Notes under the pieces: generated by a model
Database searches by the model: none
What the model saw: the letters and a program-made list of their open reading frames with translations, nothing else
Told to the model about the DNA's origin: nothing
Part shown: piece after piece, positions 5,913 to 12,721 of the stretch
How the letters are laid out: each line of letters opens with the position of its first letter
Position numbering within the stretch: position 1 is the first letter of the stretch
Assembly (NCBI GenBank): GCA_016234205.1
Contig: JACRGN010000083.1
Coordinates: 1 to 16,335 of the forward strand
Origin: Nitrospinota bacterium
GTDB taxonomy: Bacteria; Nitrospinota; Nitrospinia; UBA9942
Direction: 5' to 3'
DNA: 16,335 nt
Translations under genes and position numbers: made by a program

Positions 5913-6740
5913 ATGTATAAAATTAGGAGTAGTTTTTATGTAAAGGTATTACAGTTATTTTTAGTGTTTATTGTCTCTACAACATTGATAAACTGCGGCG
6001 GCGGAGGTTCAAGCTCAAATACTCCAACTACTACAACGGCAACAGGATATTTTATAGACAGCCCGGTGGAAGGGCTTACCTATGTTTCCGGCAGCCAGTC
6101 AGGGACCACCGATGCAAGCGGGAAGTTTACCTATGAGGTGGGGAAGACTGTGAAGTTTTCAGTAGGGGCTATTTCGCTGGGAGAGGTCAGAGCAAAAGGC
6201 AAAATGACGCCGGTTGATCTGGTGGCAAATGCCGATGCGTCAAATACCAATGTATTGAATATAAGCCGCTTCCTTATGGCCTTGGATAGCGACGGCAATG
6301 CGACAAACGGCATCACTATATCAGATGCGACAAAGACAGCGACGCAATCGGCAAGCCAGATAGATTTTGCCACAGCAACTGATGCAACCCTTACATCTGC
6401 CCTTACGCCGCTTACTACAAACACGATGGTCAGTTCATCTACAGCCCAGACGCATCTGACAAGTTCCATTTATGCCCTTTACGCAGGGACATACAGCGGT
6501 ACAAATTCAGGAACTTCTCCTTCTCTTTCAGGCACCATTAGATTCACTATAGACAGCAACGGCGCCAATGTCGATCCCTTCTCAGGTCAATTAACTACGA
6601 GCGGAGCTACAACTTTTGCCGCCGGCAGCTCATCTCAAGGTGTATCATTTAGCGGAACCATAGATGCCTCCACCGGCGTTGCGTCAGGCACATATAGTGA
6701 TCATTGGGGCGGCGGCACATGGACGGGGACTCGTTCTTGA
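5913..6740 (+). CDS. Secreted lipoprotein-like protein with carboxypeptidase-regulatory-like/adhesin-type repeat domain
   Basis: The 275-residue protein starts after a good ribosome site (AAAGGAGGG, 5898-5906). Residues 1-27 form a lipoprotein signal peptide: a basic start, a hydrophobic core, then LIN-C with Cys28 followed by a Gly-rich GGGGSSS linker. Asn at -1 is unusual, but the Cys-Gly4 context is common in such proteins. Residues ~42-130 match a domain seen in large surface proteins: G-Y-F-I-D-S-P-V-E-G-L-T-Y, G-x-T-D-A-S-G-K-F-T-Y, G-A-I-S-L-G, T-P-V-D-L-V, N-I-S-R-F-L-M-A-L-D-x-D-G-N. Residues ~185-275 are Gly/Ser/Thr beta-repeats ending in W-x-G-T-R-S. Wobble positions are clearly richer in G/C than in the cobalamin genes, which may indicate acquisition. 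The function is unknown; the protein probably sits on the outer membrane or cell surface. Confidence 0.72.
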   Translation: MYKIRSSFYVKVLQLFLVFIVSTTLINCGGGGSSSNTPTTTTATGYFIDSPVEGLTYVSGSQSGTTDASGKFTYEVGKTVKFSVGAISLGEVRAKGKMTPVDLVANADASNTNVLNISRFLMALDSDGNATNGITISDATKTATQSASQIDFATATDATLTSALTPLTTNTMVSSSTAQTHLTSSIYALYAGTYSGTNSGTSPSLSGTIRFTIDSNGANVDPFSGQLTTSGATTFAAGSSSQGVSFSGTIDASTGVASGTYSDHWGGGTWTGTRS

Positions 6741-6766
6741 TCTATTTTTGACATGCGTTCCCATTG

Positions 6767-6949
6767 CTATAGTGAGAGCCATAAATAAGTTGACATCTTA
6801 CCCCCTCACCCACCCTCACCCCAACCCTCTCCCGGCGGGATAGGAGGAGAGGGGCAAGGGGAGAGGGAGCTTGAATTCTTTCCCCTCCCTTGATGAGAGG
6901 GGATTAAGGGGAGGGTGAGATGTCAACTTTTTAAAGTCCTTCACTATAA
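6767..6949. mobile_element. MITE-like element with 32-bp imperfect terminal inverted repeats
   Basis: The 32 bp at 6767-6798 match the reverse complement of 6918-6949 at 25 of 32 positions. The innermost 12 bp (AAGTTGACATCT) and an outer block (TATAGTGA) are perfect. The 183-bp element has no coding capacity. Its core is an alternation of C-rich and G-rich tracts (CCCTCACCC types on the left, GGGGAGAGGG and GGGGAGGGTGAG on the right), which could form further nested hairpins. It fills most of the 288-bp gap between the lipoprotein gene and cbiB. No target-site duplication was identified with confidence. Confidence 0.78.
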
Positions 6950-7028
6950 GTAATTCTTGATTTCTCTGCCTTCCATATAGTATCTTCTTTCATGGTGACA
7001 TTCTCATTTAATTTTTCTACATTAATAA

Positions 7029-7970
7029 ATGATTAATGATAACGGTTTAATAATCCTCCTTGCCTTTATCCTTGATTTAATCCTCGGTGACCCCCATTGG
7101 CAGTTACATCCTGTCAGACTGATTGGAAGATTAATTGAGTTCTTGGAAAATATCTTCAGAAAAACTGTTATCCCTTTAAAAATCTCTGGTATCTTTCTTG
7201 TGCTAAGTGTTGTCTTATTTACATCAGGTTTTTCATTTGTTTTGGTGAAGTCTGCATATATGGTGAATTATTATCTGGGCATGATAGTCTCAGTAGTTAC
7301 TGTATATTTTGCCATTGCACAAAGAAATCTTTATGATGAGAGTATAAAAATATACTCTTTCTTGAGAAAAGGGGATTTGGAATCTGCACGCAAAAGTCTT
7401 TCAATGATAGTTGGGAGGGATACAAACAAACTCTCTGAGAGTGAGGTCATTAGGGCATCTGTTGAGACTGTTGCTGAGAATGGTGTGGATGCAGTTATAT
7501 CCCCTCTATTCTATGCAATGATAGGCGGTGCCCCCCTTGCCATTGTTTACAGGGCGATTAATACAATGGATTCAATGGTGGGTTATAAAAATAAGAGGTA
7601 TATGGATTTTGGCTGGGCGGCGGCAAGGCTGGATGATGCAGTCAATTATATACCTGCAAGGTTATCGGCAATACTTATACCTCTCTCCTCTTTAATATAT
7701 GGCAAAGATTGGCTTGGCTCATTTAAGATAGTATTCAGAGATGGGAAGAAGAATCCAAGTCCCAATAGTGGAATCCCTGAGGCGGCAGTTGCAGGTGCAT
7801 TAGGTATACGACTCGGAGGGCTGAATTATTATGGGGGAATACCGTCTAACAAACCATTTATAGGTGATTGCGGTTCTGAATTATCAATAAGGCATATCAA
7901 AGAGGCAAACATACTGATGTTTATTTCTTCAATCTTGTTTATATTAATCTGTATTATCCTCAGTTTATAA
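7029..7970 (+). CDS. cbiB: Adenosylcobinamide-phosphate synthase CbiB (CobD of aerobic nomenclature)
   Basis: CbiB is an inner-membrane enzyme that condenses adenosylcobyric acid, the CobQ product, with aminopropanol phosphate, the CobD product, giving adenosylcobinamide phosphate. The 313 residues include several hydrophobic segments (about 7-15, 52-98 and 290-313). The family blocks L-D-x-x-L-G-D-P-x-W-x-x-H-P-V-R-L-I-G, E-T-V-A-E-N-G-V-D-A-V-I-S-P-L-F-Y, Y-R-A-I-N-T-M-D-S-M-V-G-Y, W-A-A-A-R-L-D-D and N-S-G-I-P-E-A-A-V-A-G-A-L are all present. No Shine-Dalgarno precedes the ATG. It is separated from cobT-cobD-cobQ by about 2.1 kb of small genes, a lipoprotein gene and repeats, so the cluster appears to have been interrupted. 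Confidence 0.95.
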   Translation: MINDNGLIILLAFILDLILGDPHWQLHPVRLIGRLIEFLENIFRKTVIPLKISGIFLVLSVVLFTSGFSFVLVKSAYMVNYYLGMIVSVVTVYFAIAQRNLYDESIKIYSFLRKGDLESARKSLSMIVGRDTNKLSESEVIRASVETVAENGVDAVISPLFYAMIGGAPLAIVYRAINTMDSMVGYKNKRYMDFGWAAARLDDAVNYIPARLSAILIPLSSLIYGKDWLGSFKIVFRDGKKNPSPNSGIPEAAVAGALGIRLGGLNYYGGIPSNKPFIGDCGSELSIRHIKEANILMFISSILFILICIILSL

Positions 7971-8002
7971 TTCCAATCTCAAAAGAACAAAAACTTAATT
8001 TC

Positions 8003-8086
8003 ACCGCAGAGTCGCAAAGGTCGCAAAGAAAGTCAAAAATCAAATATATTATTTTATTAACTTTGTGTTCTTTGCGTTTTTGCGGT
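8003..8086. repeat. Hairpin repeat of 9-nt CGCAAAG-type units between cbiB and ftsX
   Basis: The left arm reads ACCGCAGAG, TCGCAAAGG, TCGCAAAG. The reverse complement of the right arm (8061-8086) starts ACCGCAAAAACGCAAAG and agrees with the left arm at about 20 of 26 positions. The CGCAAAG core recurs with 9-nt spacing. This is an intergenic fold-back structure, and no promoter for ftsX was recognised around it. Confidence 0.75.
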
Positions 8087-8124
8087 TTATAATTTCTTTT
8101 AAAAAAGAGAAGATGAAAGATTAG

Positions 8125-9057
8125 ATGAATTTTGTTAGAATAATAACCGTGAATATACTTCGTAATATTATTTTTTCATTTCAAGAGGCATTCATCAGTA
8201 TCCGGGTTAATAGGGGCTTAAGCACCATTACAATCGGAACTATAGCAATCTCCATGACACTATTCGGTATATTCTTTCTGATTTATATAAATCTTCAGAA
8301 GGTGGCAACAGGGTTGAGGGGTAAGGTGGGGATGGAGGTATATCTGAAAGAAAATATATCCAATGCACAACTGGAATTAATCAAAAAAAATATCTCTTCT
8401 TACAATGAAATTAAAAAATTCTATTATATGTCAAAAGAGGATGCGTTATCTAATTTTAGAAATAAACTGAAGGACAAAAAAACAATATTGGATGGGCTTG
8501 ATTTTAACCCCCTCCCTTCATCTTTCTTTATTGAGTTAAAGGAAGATTTCAGAGGACTGGAGAGTGTAGAATCGGTGGCAAGGAAATTGTCAGTTACGGA
8601 AGGTGTGGAAGAGGTTGAATACGGAAGGGAATGGATTGACAGGTTTGAAACTCTCATGATGTTTTTAAAACTGGGGATGACTGCAGTGGGGGGTGTATTG
8701 GCAGTGGGCCTGCTTTTTATCATCTCTAATACTATTAAATTATCTGTTTATTCCCGTCTGGATGAGATAGAGATTATGAAATTGGTGGGCGCTACAAACA
8801 GTTTTATTAAAGCCCCGTTTATTATTGAGGGAATAATTCAGGGTCTTTTAGGCACACTCGTCTCCCTCGTATCGTTGATTGTTGTTTATAAAATTATTAT
8901 AAGCAGGATAAGCAATTCAGTGATGTTGACATTCGGACTTTCTGATATTTCATTTATCCACCCGAGGGCTATGCTTGCAATGATTGTAGCGGGTATCTCT
9001 CTTGGCCTCATAGGAAGCGTCTTATCACTCGGGAGGATATTGAGGGTAAGGACATGA
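8125..9057 (+). CDS. ftsX: Cell division protein FtsX (ABC transporter-like permease)
   Basis: FtsX is the membrane subunit of FtsEX, which uses ATP bound by FtsE to control periplasmic activators of septal peptidoglycan hydrolases. The 310 residues show the expected topology: an N-terminal cytoplasmic segment, TM1 at about 35-57, a periplasmic domain of ~110 residues (with V-x-M-E-V-Y-L-K-E and V-E-Y-G-R-E-W), then three C-terminal TMs within about 176-305. The segment R-L-D-E-I-E-I-M-K-L-V-G-A-T-N-x-F-I is the conserved coupling region that contacts FtsE. Its stop overlaps the next ATG by 4 nt (ATGA), tying it to the EnvC-type gene. FtsE normally precedes FtsX, but here cbiB and a hairpin repeat do, so FtsE must come from elsewhere. 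Confidence 0.93.
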   Translation: MNFVRIITVNILRNIIFSFQEAFISIRVNRGLSTITIGTIAISMTLFGIFFLIYINLQKVATGLRGKVGMEVYLKENISNAQLELIKKNISSYNEIKKFYYMSKEDALSNFRNKLKDKKTILDGLDFNPLPSSFFIELKEDFRGLESVESVARKLSVTEGVEEVEYGREWIDRFETLMMFLKLGMTAVGGVLAVGLLFIISNTIKLSVYSRLDEIEIMKLVGATNSFIKAPFIIEGIIQGLLGTLVSLVSLIVVYKIIISRISNSVMLTFGLSDISFIHPRAMLAMIVAGISLGLIGSVLSLGRILRVRT

Positions 9058-10307
9058 AGAAAGTATGCAGTAGGCAATATACAGTAGGCAGTAAAAAAAG
9101 AAAGTATGCAGTAAAAAGCTATTGCTTACTACTTACTGCTTACTGTTTACTGCTTACTTCCTACTGCTTTGCCGGGACTATTGATACCCTGACTGTAAAG
9201 ATTGAAAAAGAGAGGCAGGAACTTAAGGAAATAGAAGAGAAGATTAACAGGCAGAAGACAAAGGTATTAACAGTAAAGAAGGAAGAAAATTCAATTTTGA
9301 CAAAAATGAATATGGTAAGCCGGGGTTTAAAGATTACCGAAAAGGAATTGAAGATTTACGATTTAAAACTGTCGGAGGTTCAGGGTAAAAAGACCGAGGT
9401 AGAGAAAAGGATGAAGGATATGGAATCTGCTATAGACAGGCAGAAGAAGTTCCTCTCCAACAGGTTGAGGACTTTGTATAAAGAAGGAAATCTCTCTTAC
9501 ATAAAGGTTGCCCTCTCTGCAAGCGATTTTACGGATTTTATTCAAAGGATGAGGTATATAGAGAAGATAGCCGAGCATGATTCAGTAATGATTGAAGATT
9601 TTTTTAAAAAACAAAAAGAGATGGAAGATGATAGATTGGTTCTTTTGAAATCAGTAGAAGAGATTAAGACCTTGAGAAATATGGCATCTCGGAAGAGAGA
9701 GGAATTGATAGGGGAGAAAAAGGAAAAGGAGGAACTGCTCGGCGATATAAAAGGGAAGAGGATTGTTTATGAGAAAGTCCAATTGGAGCTGGAGGATTCA
9801 TCCCATCAGTTGATGGCACTTATTGAGGCGCTTGAGAAAAAGAAAAAAGATATTGCAGTTATGCCTCCTGAAAAAGGGGCAGGAGATTTTGCAGAGAGAA
9901 AGGGTATTCTCCCATGGCCTGTCAGCGGTAAAATAGTATCTCATTTTGGAAAAATGAAGGAGTCAAGATTTAATACATATCTTTTTAATAACGGAATAGA
10001 GATTGGTTCCTCGCAAAATGTCAATATAAAAACAATATATTCAGGTGATATAATTTTTGCTGACTGGTTCAAAGGATATGGTAAACTAATAATAGTTGAC
10101 CATGGCAATGGTTATTATTCATTGTATGGCCATCTGGATGAGATAGACGCGGGTGTCGGCGAGAGGGTGAATGCCGGGGATATAATAGGAAAGGTTGGGG
10201 ATACAGATTCAATAAATGGTTATACCCTTTATTTTGAGATTAGACAGAAGGGTAAGCCTGAAGACCCCATCGCATGGCTTATGCCGCAAAGAACGGCACA
10301 TAAATAA
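9054..10307 (+). CDS. envC: EnvC-type murein hydrolase activator (coiled coil plus degenerate LytM domain)
   Basis: This periplasmic protein should bind FtsX and activate N-acetylmuramoyl-L-alanine amidases during daughter-cell separation. The 417 residues comprise a basic N-terminus and signal peptide (cleavage probably after Ala40), a long Lys/Glu coiled coil at about 45-265, and a C-terminal M23/LytM domain at about 280-412. The metal ligands of active LytM proteases look lost: the H-x-x-x-D site reads N-N-G-I-E, and the final L-H-F-E reads L-Y-F-E, although Y-G-H-L is retained. That agrees with a non-enzymatic activator. The hydrophobic core of the signal peptide is a repeated Y-C-L-L-L-T-(A/S) encoded by 7-nt repeats. 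The ftsX overlap and the following ctpA and yibQ-type genes support the assignment. Confidence 0.9.
   Translation: MKKVCSRQYTVGSKKRKYAVKSYCLLLTAYCLLLTSYCFAGTIDTLTVKIEKERQELKEIEEKINRQKTKVLTVKKEENSILTKMNMVSRGLKITEKELKIYDLKLSEVQGKKTEVEKRMKDMESAIDRQKKFLSNRLRTLYKEGNLSYIKVALSASDFTDFIQRMRYIEKIAEHDSVMIEDFFKKQKEMEDDRLVLLKSVEEIKTLRNMASRKREELIGEKKEKEELLGDIKGKRIVYEKVQLELEDSSHQLMALIEALEKKKKDIAVMPPEKGAGDFAERKGILPWPVSGKIVSHFGKMKESRFNTYLFNNGIEIGSSQNVNIKTIYSGDIIFADWFKGYGKLIIVDHGNGYYSLYGHLDEIDAGVGERVNAGDIIGKVGDTDSINGYTLYFEIRQKGKPEDPIAWLMPQRTAHK
9067..9171. repeat. Inverted arrays of heptamers encoding the EnvC signal peptide
   Basis: The left array is GCAGTAG, GCAATAT, ACAGTAG, GCAGTAA (9067-9094). The right array is TGCTTAC, TACTTAC, TGCTTAC, TGTTTAC, TGCTTAC, TTCCTAC, TGCTTTG (9123-9171). 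The right units are reverse-complement-like to the left, so the region can fold as a hairpin. Three 7-nt units equal seven codons, producing the residue repeat YCLLLTA/YCLLLTS. Confidence 0.9.
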
Positions 10308-10380
10308 TCAGTGAACAGTAATTAGTGTTGGTGTCAGCAAATAAAAAAATACTGACACTGTTCACTTACACTGACACTAC
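10308..10380. repeat. Heptamer-type hairpin repeat between envC and ctpA
   Basis: Units CAGTGAA, CAGTAAT, TAGTGTT and GGTGTCA are followed, after an A-rich loop, by ACTGACA, CTGTTCA and CTTACAC. GTGTCAG and CTGACAC form a perfect 7-bp inner stem. This occupies nearly all of the spacer. Confidence 0.65.
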
Positions 10381-10395
10381 TTTTGGGAGGATAGA

Positions 10396-11727
10396 ATGTT
10401 GAAAAAGTTAAATAGTAAGATTGTTGTAGTCGGCATCATATTGCTTATTTCTACAGGAATATTTTTTAATGCGAGGGTAAAAAATGTCCTGGCGGTAAGC
10501 GGAGGGACATACGATAACCTCAAGACCTTTGCCGAGGTTTTGTCACTTATAGAGTCAAACTATGTTGAGGATGTAAAGTCTGAAGATCTTGTCCATGGTG
10601 CAATAAAGGGGATGTTAAAGACCCTTGACCCGCATAGCTCCTTTATGACCCCGGATATTTATAAAGAAGTTCAGGTGGAGACTGAGGGTGAGTTTGGAGG
10701 TCTCGGTATAGAAATAACTTTAAAGAATGATATAGTCACAATTGTCGCCCCTATAGAGGATACACCGGCCGATAAGGCAGGGCTGAAGGCAGGAGATAAG
10801 ATAATCAAGATAGACGGGGAAAGCACAAGGGATATGACTGTCATGGATGCAGTAAAAAAGATGAGGGGTAAAGAGGGGACAAAGGTAACACTCACAATCA
10901 TTCGTGAAGGTTTTGAAGAGCCGAAAGACTTTGCAATTACGAGGGCTGTTATAAAGATTAAGAGTGTGAAATACCAGATGGCGGATGAGACGATTGGCTA
11001 TATTAAGATAAAGAGTTTTTCAAAGAGTACTACAGATGAGCTTGATACTGCATTAAAATCTGTTACAAAGAATAAGATAAACGGTCTTGTTCTTGACTTA
11101 AGGAATGACCCCGGCGGGCTTCTCAATCAGGCAGTGGAGGTCTGCGACAGATTTCTTGAAAAGGGGCAGTTGATAGTATATACGAAGAGTAAGAAGGAGG
11201 AGCAGAATTTAAAATTTTCCTCCAGTGGCAGGAGTACATATCTTGATTTCCCGATGATTGTCCTTGTGAATGCAGGGAGTGCCAGTGCATCAGAGATAGT
11301 GGCAGGTGCACTTCAGGACTTAAAGAGGGCGGTCATACTCGGGACACAGTCATTTGGAAAGGGCTCTGTCCAGACAATAATACCTCTGAGCGACGGTTCG
11401 GCATTGAAATTGACCACTGCGAAATATTATACGCCAAAGGGGAGGGTCATTCAGGGTAAAGGCATTACACCTGATATTGTGGTTGAAGTTCCTGTCTTAA
11501 TAGCTAAGGCAGTCGTCACCCCGTCTGAGCTTGGTGTTATAAGAGAAAAGGATTTAAAGAATCATCTTAAGGGTGATGAAAGTGCCCCTGAAGGCAATAC
11601 AAAACAGACTGTTGAAATGAAAGGAAAGACAGGAGAGGAAGACCCTCAACTGGAAAGGGCAGTTGCACTTCTCAAAAGCTGGAATCTTTTCCAGCAGATA
11701 AAAGGCGCAGCACCTGTTCAAAAATAA
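10396..11727 (+). CDS. ctpA: S41-family C-terminal processing peptidase (CtpA-like)
   Basis: This is a periplasmic serine protease anchored by or exported through an N-terminal hydrophobic segment (about 7-25). The 443 residues hold an N-terminal helical region, a PDZ domain (about 92-180; G-G-L-G-I-E-I and A-G-L-K-A-G-D-K-I-I-K-I-D-G), and the S41 catalytic core. Motifs are L-R-x-D-P-G-G-L-L, N-A-G-S-A-S-A-S-E-I and Q-S-F-G-K-G-S-V-Q, giving the Ser-Lys-Gln set Ser297, Lys322 and Gln326. The start is fixed by GGGAGG at 10385-10390. In several bacteria such enzymes trim or degrade peptidoglycan hydrolases or their regulators, so its place after EnvC suggests turnover of septal hydrolysis factors; that role is inference. 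The charged Glu/Lys-rich C-terminal tail is typical of the family. Confidence 0.94.
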   Translation: MLKKLNSKIVVVGIILLISTGIFFNARVKNVLAVSGGTYDNLKTFAEVLSLIESNYVEDVKSEDLVHGAIKGMLKTLDPHSSFMTPDIYKEVQVETEGEFGGLGIEITLKNDIVTIVAPIEDTPADKAGLKAGDKIIKIDGESTRDMTVMDAVKKMRGKEGTKVTLTIIREGFEEPKDFAITRAVIKIKSVKYQMADETIGYIKIKSFSKSTTDELDTALKSVTKNKINGLVLDLRNDPGGLLNQAVEVCDRFLEKGQLIVYTKSKKEEQNLKFSSSGRSTYLDFPMIVLVNAGSASASEIVAGALQDLKRAVILGTQSFGKGSVQTIIPLSDGSALKLTTAKYYTPKGRVIQGKGITPDIVVEVPVLIAKAVVTPSELGVIREKDLKNHLKGDESAPEGNTKQTVEMKGKTGEEDPQLERAVALLKSWNLFQQIKGAAPVQK

Positions 11728-11797
11728 AGGTTGAGGTTTAAGGTTTAGGGTAAGGAGAAATAAGTCTTTCTAAGCCTCAGCCTTAACCTTAGCCTTA
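11727..11797. repeat. Heptamer/hexamer inverted repeat between ctpA and the deacetylase gene
   Basis: The left side reads AAGGTTG, AGGTTTA, AGGTTTA, GGGTAAG from 11727. The right side contains TAAGCC, TCAGCC, TTAACC, TTAGCC (11771-11794), approximately the reverse complement. It begins at the last base of the ctpA stop codon and ends 10 bp before the next ATG, leaving no room for a Shine-Dalgarno sequence. Confidence 0.68.
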
Positions 11798-11806
11798 TAG
11801 AATATA

Positions 11807-12679
11807 ATGACAGATGGCAATTCCAAATTATGGGCTATTATCGTTACCATCATCATTGCCCTCTCAATCAGTCTCGGTATCCTTTGGTATAACCATAGGA
11901 ATAAGGGATTAGAATTTAAGTATGAAATCTATGACAAGGTAGAAGATGTTGAGCTGCCTCCTGCAGATAATAAGAGCGAAAATATTCCCCAATCCAAAGA
12001 TGCCTCAAGGGCAAATGTAAGAAGGGTTGCAATTATAATAGATGACCTCGGCTGGAACAAAGAGAGTGCAGATGCCCTTCTGAATATTGATGCACCGATT
12101 TGCTTCGCCATTTTACCCCATCTCCCATTTTCAAAAATAATAGCCGATGAGGCAGGGCTAAAACATAGAGATGTCCTTTTACACCTTCCTATGGAGCCTT
12201 ATGGATATCCGCATAAAGACCCGGGAATGAAACCCCTGACAGATGATATGAATAAAAATGACATGGAGGCATTGATAAAGGATTATATTTCGGAAATCCC
12301 TCATATCGTGGGCATAAATAATCATATGGGGTCTAAGTTTACTGAGAATGAAAGAGGAATGAGGTATGTAATGGAAATTCTGAAAGATAAAAATCTCTTT
12401 TTTGTTGACAGTTTCACAACCCCGAAGTCTCTTGCCTATCAGACAGCTAAGGCATCAGGTGTAAAAACAGCCCGCCGTCAGGTATTCCTTGATAATGAAG
12501 AGGATGAGGAATACATCAAAGGGCAGATAGAGAAACTTATTACGATTGCCAGGAAAGATAATAATGCAATAGGAATAGGGCATCCGCATCCCCAGACTAT
12601 AAATGTCCTCCAGAAAATGGTTCCCTTGATGAAGGAAAATGGTATAGAAATAGTGCCGGTTTCGGAATTGGTGAATTGA
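11807..12679 (+). CDS. Divergent polysaccharide deacetylase family protein (YibQ-like)
   Basis: The 290-residue protein has an N-terminal membrane anchor (about 8-27), a variable linker to about residue 70, and a domain of the divergent polysaccharide deacetylase family. Recognisable blocks are V-A-I-I-I-D-D-L-G, I-C-F-A-I-L-P-H-L-P, H-R-D-V-L-L-H-L-P-M-E-P, N-N-H-M-G-S-K-F-T, F-F-V-D-S-F-T-T and G-I-G-H-P-H-P-Q-T. The Asp-Asp, N-N-H-M-G-S and H-P-H residues resemble the metal and catalytic positions of the NodB fold. YibQ lies next to envC in E. coli, and similar genes follow ctpA in many diderms, so a periplasmic role in processing a cell-wall or surface glycan is plausible; its substrate is not known. 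No ribosome site precedes the ATG, and the upstream spacer is a repeat. Confidence 0.9.
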   Translation: MTDGNSKLWAIIVTIIIALSISLGILWYNHRNKGLEFKYEIYDKVEDVELPPADNKSENIPQSKDASRANVRRVAIIIDDLGWNKESADALLNIDAPICFAILPHLPFSKIIADEAGLKHRDVLLHLPMEPYGYPHKDPGMKPLTDDMNKNDMEALIKDYISEIPHIVGINNHMGSKFTENERGMRYVMEILKDKNLFFVDSFTTPKSLAYQTAKASGVKTARRQVFLDNEEDEEYIKGQIEKLITIARKDNNAIGIGHPHPQTINVLQKMVPLMKENGIEIVPVSELVN

Positions 12680-12721
12680 AGAAGCTTCTAATGAACAGAC
12701 CGTAATTTTCAGGAGGGTGCA

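Noticed and set aside
6131..6469. Minus-strand open frame inside the lipoprotein gene
   Set aside because: It is a shadow of the plus-strand gene, has no ribosome site and no protein-like motifs, and the plus-strand product has clear domains.
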